Part shown: in pieces, positions 53,601-62,600 of the stretch
How positions within the stretch are numbered: the first letter of the stretch is position 1
Layout of the letters: every line of letters begins with the position of its first letter
Origin: Cymbomonas tetramitiformis
Lineage: Eukaryota; Chlorophyta; Pyramimonadophyceae; Pyramimonadales; Pyramimonadaceae
NCBI GenBank assembly: GCA_001247695.2
Contig: LGRX02035290.1
Location: 1 to 64,000, forward strand
DNA length: 64,000 nucleotides
Direction of reading: 5' to 3'
The notes under the pieces: generated by a model
Told to the model about the DNA's origin: nothing
Seen by the model: only the letters and a program-made list of their open reading frames with translations
The model's database searches: none
Translations under genes and position numbers: made by a program

Positions 53601-56600
53601 CACGTGGCTTGCAATCATTGGATCTCGGAGGGTGTGGGGAGGGGGGCCTCGGGTCTGCTTCGTGCGTGCGGCTGAGTGCGGCGGCGCCCCTTGCGAGTTC
53701 AGGCGGGCCCAGGCGGGTGCAGGCAAGCCTGGGCTCGCGGGCATGCGGTTGTGAGAGTGCGGGGTGTGGCGGCGCTCGCAGCATCAAGGAGGGCCACGCT
53801 CCCATCACCCCGCGGAATCTGGACCTCCGCTGGAAGGAGTACTTGCGGGCGCATGTGGGGCGGCACGCGGAGCGGGTGCAGCTGATGAAGATGCTCACGC
53901 CGTCTCCGGGGAAGGCGCGGAGCCGCCTGGACCTCGCGTTCCGGCTCACCGACATGCTGACGGAGAAGGTGAACCTACGCGACCTGCCGAGCAAAGACAG
54001 CGAGCTGGTCAAGAAGCTGCCGTCCCAGATGGCCTACACCTTCGGCGCGGTGTACCGTATCCGCCTCTGCATGATCGAGTTCCTCAACGAGAAGGCACGC
54101 CCCTCCCGCTTCCTTGGGGTGGCCTGATTGGCGCGCCCCTCCCACTCCCTTGGGGTGGCCTGATTGGCGCGCGCCTCCCGCTCCCTTGGGGTGGCCTGAT
54201 TGGCGCGCCCCTCCCGCTCCCTTGGGGTGGCCTGATTGGCGCGCCCGGCTCCTGGCAGCACTGAGCCCTCGACATGCATCCCTGGACACGGCGCAACCGC
54301 CAGGGACACGGTACGCCACAACTGCAGTATTCGTATTTTCCGGGGCGCTTCGTTGACCATCCACAGAACAACAATGGCGATGGCATGCTGTCCAGATTTA
54401 GTGTGACGACACCACGCATAGTGTTTTCAAATCCAGGTAATGTGGAAGATACATAATTTCTATGCATTGCTGTATTTTCAGTGTATACTTATGCATAGCA
54501 TATGCATATGTATGTGCATACATTTAGTGCGGCAGCGAGTATAGAAATATGCATACATATATGTATACGACGATTTGATATCATATATATTCGTGTTCTA
54601 ATTGCGCGTAGGCGATGTTTCTATCGATTGGGATGGACTCCGCAACTTTAAAGCGGTCGAATTGTTGATTGAAAATGGTACGTTTAACATGCCGGGCGCC
54701 GTTCCTGCCGATGATAGTTCTTGGCGTGCAACATGGGGTGATACGGCATCCATCGATGAGAATGGTTTCACAGTCCTGGACACTATCTTGGGTACCTTGT
54801 TTGTCAAATTATTCATGGATCAACATTGCATCGACCACCGATCGTCTGAGCCTGGCACAACGCCGGAGGTGATCTTGACAACTTTACCCGCTACATATCA
54901 GTTTGACACGGAGTTGCTCCCTGGTCAGACATTTTCATCATCACAGGCCTTGGAACATATAATGCAGGAAATATGCAATACCAAAAATGCAATAAAGCGC
55001 TCGTTTAAACTCCACACACTTTACGAGCGCTTTATTGCATTTTTGGTATTGCATATTTCCTGCATTATATGTTCCAAGGCCTGTGATGATGAAAATGTCT
55101 GACCAGGGAGCAACTCCGTGTCAAACTGATATGTAGCGGGTAAAGTTGTCAAGATCACCTCCGGCGTTGTGCCAGGCTCAGACGATCGGTGGTCGATGCA
55201 ATGTTGATCCATGAATAATTTGACAAACAAGGTACCCAAGATAGTGTCCAGGACTGTGAAACCATTCTCATCGATGGATGCCGTATCACCCCATGTTGCA
55301 CGTCGAGAACTATCATCGGCAGGAACGGCGCCCGGCATGTTAAACGTACCATTTTCAATCAACAATTCGACTGCTTTAAAGTTGCGGAGTCCATCCCAAT
55401 CGATAGAAACATCGCCTGCGCGCAATTAGAACACGAATATATATGATATCAAATCGTCGTATACATATATGTATGCATATTTTTATACTCGCTGCCGCAC
55501 TAAATGTATGCACATACATATGCATATGCTATGCATAAGTATACACTGAAAATACGGCAATGCATAGAAATTATGTATCTTCCACATTACCTGGATTTGA
55601 AAACACTATGCGTGGTGTCGTCACACTAAATCTGGACAGCATGCCATCGCCATTGTTACGTCTTCGTAACAATATCGATCTTCGTTGACCATCCACAGAA
55701 TGGTCACCCGGTGCTGACGCCTCCTTGCCCGGGCTTGACGCACAGGAGGTGGAGGAGACGTCGATGGGCGCGCACGCCCTCGGCCACTGGCTGCTGCTGC
55801 TGAACTACACCATGCAGACGATGCGCCGGCTGGTCTGTAGCCCGGCTCAGAAGCAGTGGGCCCTGTACACTGCGCACCGCCTCGCGGAGCTTGTCCAGGG
55901 CGTTCTCCGAGAAGAGGCGCGCACCTAGCCCTCCCTGCCCCTGCGCGCCGTATACTCAAGCTCCACAGAGGTCACGCCTGTGACGTCCGGCTACCTCCCG
56001 CACCTCGCAGCCGCTCGCTACTGAAACGTACCTGCCAGGGCGAGACGGAGAGGCAGGCGATCTTGGCCACGCTCCGTGGTGATGCTCGGGCCTCCACTCT
56101 GCCGCCTGCAGCCTGCTCCATGCCGCGCCTGAGCCTCTGCGTGGGGAGGTCCCGAGGAGCCGAGAGTAATGACCACGGGACCCAGCGGCATGCCTGAGGC
56201 TTGTCGGTGGTCAACGCCGGGCGGGGGCGCAGAAAAAAGAAGCCAAGGATAACCTGGAGCACACCAACAAGCGCCGCCGCAACAAGAGCAATCAACTCAT
56301 GCCAGCGGGGAGCTACAAACCCCACGATCGCCAGCGATCACCGGTGGTGCTGGAGGCCGGAGCTCGCATTCAAGTCTTTCAAAAGCCGAAGTGGGTCAAC
56401 GTCACTGTCGATGAGTACAGCGCTGGCATCGGCCTCCACAAGTGCGGCGCCCGCGGTCCCCCGCCACGGCCGCAGCCACCACCAACCACCCGCGCACACT
56501 GCAAGATTGGCGGCAGCGGCTGGAGGGAGGGAGGGAGAGCCGGGAGCACGTGGCTGTGCTTGCTCGGAGGGTGCAGCTTCTGGTGACGCAGTGCCTTCGA

Positions 56601-59600
56601 CCGCAGAATGCGGCCTTTTGTTCTCTGTTCGGTTGCTACAGTGTCTCTCTTTCGGAGTGGTACGGGGGGTTCAGGACTCGATCGGTGTGGCACCGAGGAC
56701 TGTGTGCAGCTGGCAAGTCCCCCGCAAGAGCCTGAAGGCCTGCAGGGCGGAGCGCGCCCCGTGGGAGGCGTCCCTGCCGCACGATCGGCGGCTGCCACTG
56801 TGAGATATCTAGCGCCATGCGTGAGGGGGGGGGAGGGGTGGGGTGGAGTTGAATGGCAGATTCGGGCCGCGCGATGACATAGGCTACGAGAACTTGGAGA
56901 GGCAGCCGTGGCGGCCATGCAGCCGGTGGCCGATATTGGACGAGGGGACGGCCGGATTCGGCTTCCCCTTGCACGTCGTGGAGGAGCTGCCGACGATGAG
57001 TGAAGCGGTGCAGGCGCCGAAGGAGATGATGCAAGCGCTGTTTGCTCGACAGAAGGAGCACTGCCACGCCCTGTACCGCGCCACGCCCGATGGCGCTTAC
57101 GCTGGCTGCCAGGTCCACCTCCGCACTATCAAAGGTGGCCCCCGCCCCGTTCTGCGCCGCCTCCCCTCGGCTAGCCTCCTCTCCAAATTGTCCAGTACTG
57201 CTGGCTCTCAGCGCATCGAATGGCCTTGCCGAGAGGATCGCCCTGGGAGCCTCTGCACTCACTGGGAGCAGCAGGGGTCGACCTGCGCGAGCCTCCTTCA
57301 CAGCGGCAATGTTCGATCTCGACGGTGCTATTTTCAGCGTGTGTGGAGGGCGCGGGACGTATGAGCGCTGGCCAGGCCGCCGCTTCAAGACGCTGCTCAG
57401 TACTTTGAAGCCGGGAATGTTGACGATGGCGATGTACCTCGACACGCTTTATGTCGGGGAATGCGAGGTGGAGGTGGTGGCGCCCGTCAAGGATGTCCCG
57501 CCGCCGCCAGGGCAGGGCAGCGGAGCCGAAGGGGAGGAGGCGGAAGGCGCGGGGCAACGTAGGGGGCGGTCCACGCGAAGGCGATCCCGGCGACCTCGAA
57601 ACATGTCACAACTGGTGAGGGAACGCGCCCGGGGGCGCGGAGGGGCACTGCGTGGCTTGCGAGGCCTGTTCATGGAGGGCCGCAGGAATAGCGCCTGTGG
57701 TGCGTGCCTCTAGGGTCCCCAAAGGCATTGGGGGAGCCTTGGCGGTGTTGGAACGGGGGGTTCGCGGGGGGGGGGAGTCCGCAGTGATTGAAGGGTGTGG
57801 TTGCCCTCGGCCCCGCAGCACAAAAGGGCCCTTTCGCCGGCGATGTCGGACGATGGCGGCCACGACTTCAGAGTTGGGGAAAACGCCGAAGAGGATGAGG
57901 ATGATGATGCTGAGGATGAGGAGGAGGTCCCTGCTTCCTCCTCAGATGACAGTGAAGACGAAGCTTATGAAATGCTGCATTTGAAGCTGAGGGGTGTCGG
58001 CGGAGGGGCTACCTCACCTCTTCAGGAGCCTCCCGCTGACTCCCCTCGTGAGCCCCCCAACGACGCGCATTCGGCGGTGCTTGTGCCCTTGGAGGGCGAC
58101 CTTCGACCGGCCTGGCTCGATGGTGCGCAACGTTGGAACATCGTGGGGCTGGACGGTCAGATCAACGTCACCCTCAAGGCGTACGGCCCGCTGTTCAACT
58201 ACCGTGCCGGCCAGGTAGGTCCCACGCCGCTCTCCGGCTGTCCCACCGGTCAGCTGTATCACGCTCCCCCTCGTCCACTGCCTTGCCGGCCCGGTGACCA
58301 GCACGACTCGCCTGGGAAAAGTGTCAGCGCAATGCGCCCATCTTCATTGCCAACCAGTTCAACGGGTCGCTGTGTGGCCGCGTCTTACAGCCACGCCATG
58401 CATCCTGAAGTAACGCTCCACGTCACAAAGACGGGCAGCCCACGCCTGCGCCTCCACGTCACTGAGACGGGCAACCCGCGCCGTTGCCTCCAGAGAGGCA
58501 GCCCCTGCTGACGAACTCCATCGGCGCATGTGCTTAGGCTTTACACCAATGTTTATGGCGACCAGCACCGTGGCTACGTGCGGGCTTTTGGAGAGCTCAT
58601 TTGCGTGGACGTCATGTGTGTGGGCCTGGCCTTTCGCCGACTGCTTTCACAGCCGGCTCCAGACTTTTTCAGAAGCCCGACCGGACGGCGCTTTGCTCCA
58701 GACTTTTTCAGAAGCCTGACCGGACGGCGCTTTGCACCAGACTTTTTCAGAAGCCCGACCGGACGGCGCTTTGTAACCGCACGGGTGATCGAAGGCTTGG
58801 TCTTGCCGGGTGTACGTAGCCTTGCGCCAGCTTGACACAAAAACTCACACATATGCGCGCCGCGCTATACATTCCGCCGATTTGATTGGAGCGTCAGCAA
58901 GTGCTGGAAGGCTTGGGGGGGCGCCAGTTGTTTGACCGTGCAAGCCCGGGGAGCGGACCCATGCCACGGTGTCTCGCAGAGGCTGATCCACAAGCCGGAC
59001 AGCGGGATCCACGCGACGCGTAACTGCACCGTCATCGATTTTGACACACACACTGGGATGTACGTCATAAGGTACGCTGCGCGCAGCCCCGCGCACGGGC
59101 CTGCCAGGTCAACACGCGGGCTCCATGCCGTGCTCAACGTACACAAGGAATTGCATCCGATGCTCAGTACCTCTAGATCCGATGAAACCGCGCATTGCTG
59201 TAGAACGGAGTGGCTCCTGCCGAGGTTGCACACGGCAGCGGCAACCTCGCGCTGCGCTGAAGCATGCCTCGGGCCCTGCCGCCGCCGCTCCGCCGCCGAT
59301 CGGGGGGCATGCACTCTGAGGTGGGGCCGGCAGATCCCGAGTGGCGAGCGGCCTGCAAAGGGCGCGGCCACTGCACAGCCGTTGATTGCGTAGGGGGGAG
59401 AAAGAGCCGGACGGTCCTATTGCTGACGTGGCACTCATGGTTCCACCGGATGCCTGGGTTTCCGTACAGGTTGAGACTTGAGAGGGAGGGGGGGAGTAAG
59501 CAGGAAGGACGGGGAGCGTGTGAACTGGAGCCCCTGGGGCGGATTGTTCCTGAGAGTGGAGAGGGAGCGGGGGAGAAAGCAGGAATGATGGGGAGCGTGA

Positions 59601-62600
59601 ATTGGAGCCCCTGCGGCCGACGTTCCTGAACCACGCCGTGATCCCGGCATACAGCTACTCGCCAGGGCAGCAGCTGGTGCTGAACACCGGTGACACGTGG
59701 CAGGACGTGGAGCTTGTGGAGGGCGCTACCCCACAGAACCGGTTCCAGGTGCCGCTCCCCCCCGCCGTCCTGCGTGCTGCCCCCGGCACTCGAGCCCAGG
59801 CCCCGGCTGCCTCCCGGCTGCGCTCTCGCTGCACCCGGCCCGCTCCTAGGAATCGACGGTGCGCCCCCTTGACGCTTTTTGTTCATATTGTTGTGTTGAC
59901 AGGGCAACTGATCTCTACGGTTGTGATTAAACCTGCTGTCAGATTTATTCCTTCGAGAGAGCATTTGGATCAGCTGGATCCAATGGGTGTGCACAGAGGC
60001 GCTCCGTAGCAATGGGCGATCCCTTGCCGTGTATCCAGGGCGGCCCTCGCACCGAGCTCCGTGGGAAGGCTTGCCCGGGCTCCCCTCATGGCGGTCAGCA
60101 CGCCTTGGCCGCAGGGCCACCTTCACCCGGCTCAGCACACGGCGATGGGGATGCTTGGTACCGGCTGCAGGCAGCAGATAGACCGCCCTGAGGGAGAGCC
60201 GCAGGGCCGTGGTCTCTTGGGTCTTCCAGGAGGGGGTTAGGTGGGCGCTCAGGGGATTGGTGAGGGTTGCGGTGAGCAGGTCAAGGCGAAGGTCACGTTT
60301 GCTGAGGTTGGAGCGCTTTGGTACAATCGCACGGTGTGCGCGGACCTGAATGAGTACAACCACTCCGTCTGTTTGATTGGCAAGAACCAGTACGCCTTCT
60401 GCCGGCAGCTGTACCGGCGCACGGCGGTGAAGGATTTCGGGCTGGTGCCGGACCAGCTGACCGGCATGATGATGAAGATCTCCGACAATGTGGTGAACGC
60501 CCGCGAGGTGGACCTCCACGCGGTGCGGTCGATGTGGCAGGAGGCCGCGGTGAAGAACCAAGAGAACCAGAGCGCTACCGCGTCGCTCGCACCGCACGAC
60601 GGGGCCATAAGCGCCGAGGGTGTGCACGTATCGGTTGCTGACGCGGGGCCGCCGTTCGACCTCGAGGCTTTCTTCGCGCCCTCTCGGTGGCGGCACCACG
60701 GCGCGCACGATCATCCCATGTGGTTAATGGTGGGCGATTTCGCCACGGGTAAGAGCAGTCTGCTGCGGCAGATCCACGTGGAGTGCTCTCAGAACTTGCA
60801 CACCGAGTTTGACACGCTCCTGGTGGACATGGTGCGCATGGACCAAGCCTTCCAGGTCATGCGCAAGCAGCTGGCCACCCGGCAGCTGGACGATCTATCG
60901 CAGCGGATCTCCATGGTGACCACCCCGGATATTGGTGATGAACATCGAGTGCACACGGAAACCCCGATGACCGCGCAGGAGTTGGAGGACCTGCAGAACG
61001 TGGAGAGCGACCTGGTGCGCCGCCGCTTCCTGCTCGAGCTTGCCACCTCAGCGTCCCCTGTCGTCCAGTCGCCTCCCACACGCCTTCATGGTTGTCTTCG
61101 AGTGCCGCCATCTTCACAGACGCAGGCCGACTCGAGAGTTTGACCTCCTTTGTTGCCCAATGCACTGCGCGGCGGGTTGGCGGCCTAAGGAGGCTCCTGG
61201 AGGCGGTTGTGCGTGTTAGGTTCTCGGGGGTTTTTGGATGCACGCTGTGGACAGCGGCTGTGGAAGGCCCAGGGCAAGTGTGGGGTTGAGATGTGTATCT
61301 CCATATTCGCACTGCGAGCACAGTTGTCATAACAGCAAGCGTTGCATGATATCCTTCGGAGACGCACATCCAGGGCTAGTTTCCTTCGGAGACGTGCATC
61401 GAGGGCTAGTTTCCTTCGGAGATGCGCATCGAGGGCTAGTTTCCTTCGGAGATGCGCATCGAGGGCTAGCTTCCTTCGACGCGCATCGAGGCTAGTTTCC
61501 CTCGGAGACGCACGAGGGCTAGTTTTCTTCGGAGACGAGCATCGAGGGCTAGTTTCCTTCGGAGACGTGCATCGAGGGGCTAGTTTCCTTCGGAGATGTG
61601 CATCGAGGGCTAGTTTCCTTCGGAGATGCGCATCGAGGGCTAGTTTCCTTCGGAGATGCGCATCGAGGGCTAGTTTCCTTCGAAGACGCGCATCGAGGGC
61701 TAGTTTCCCTCGGAGACGCGCATCGAGGGCTAGTTTCCTTCGGAGACGAGCATCGAGGGCTAGTTTCCTTCGGAGACCAGCATCGAGGGCTCGGAGACCA
61801 GCATCGAGGGCTGCGCTTCACCCGCTCGCTTCGCGGTATAGGGCCTCAACGCGGGGCTGGCGCAGTTGTGCTGTGGTGCACGCACAAGACGAGAATCCAA
61901 ACATGCCTCCGCCATTTTTCGATTCTGCTATTATCCTGCCGCTCGGCCCAGTTGCCACGTCACGCCGGGGCCTAATAGGATCTGATTGGACCGCTGTGGG
62001 GATTGGATGTGCCAGGTGGATTCGCCAGATCCACTGGACGTATACCTGCGGTTTGCACAGCACGGCAAGGATCCATACGAAGTGACCTTCCTGCAGCAGG
62101 CGGCGCGCACGAAGCGGCTCGTCATTCTCGTGGACGGGGTCGACCAGGTGAAGAAGTATCGCCCGCTCTTCTTGCAGTTTGTCCTCAACGGCCTCACCAA
62201 ATCGGCAAGACGCCCACCCCCCTCCCTTTCCCCCTCGCCATCCTGGATATTCTGGAAGCGCTCTTCTCTCTCTTTTTCCGGGGGCTAACTGCCACGCCTC
62301 GTCAGCTGATGCCACCTACCGTTGGGGAAGGCCTTGCCATCGCTCCTGATCTTAATTTGCGCATCTGCGCCACCGATTAGCACCCTGCAATCCCTCCGCC
62401 AATCCACCACCCGTCCCCACCCCCCTCCCCACCTCGCTGACCCTTGGGCACAGAGCGCGAGGCCACTGCTATTCGCTGGGCATGCCGCCATCGTTTTGGG
62501 CAATGCTTGCTCCCCACGAGCAGAGCAGGGAGCGCAGGTTACCAGCCTCGCTTGTGGAGCTCCTGGCTGAGGAGTGCTTGTGGGCTGCTTGGGAGACGCC

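Noticed and set aside
59173..60714. 513-codon minus-strand frame
   Set aside because: GC-rich antisense shadow of the plus-strand exons (60280 onwards); composition and lack of domain logic argue against it.
61342..62085. Long plus- and minus-strand frames over the 30-bp repeat
   Set aside because: Unit divisible by three; peptides are pure repeats and cross the intron between Walker A and Walker B exons.
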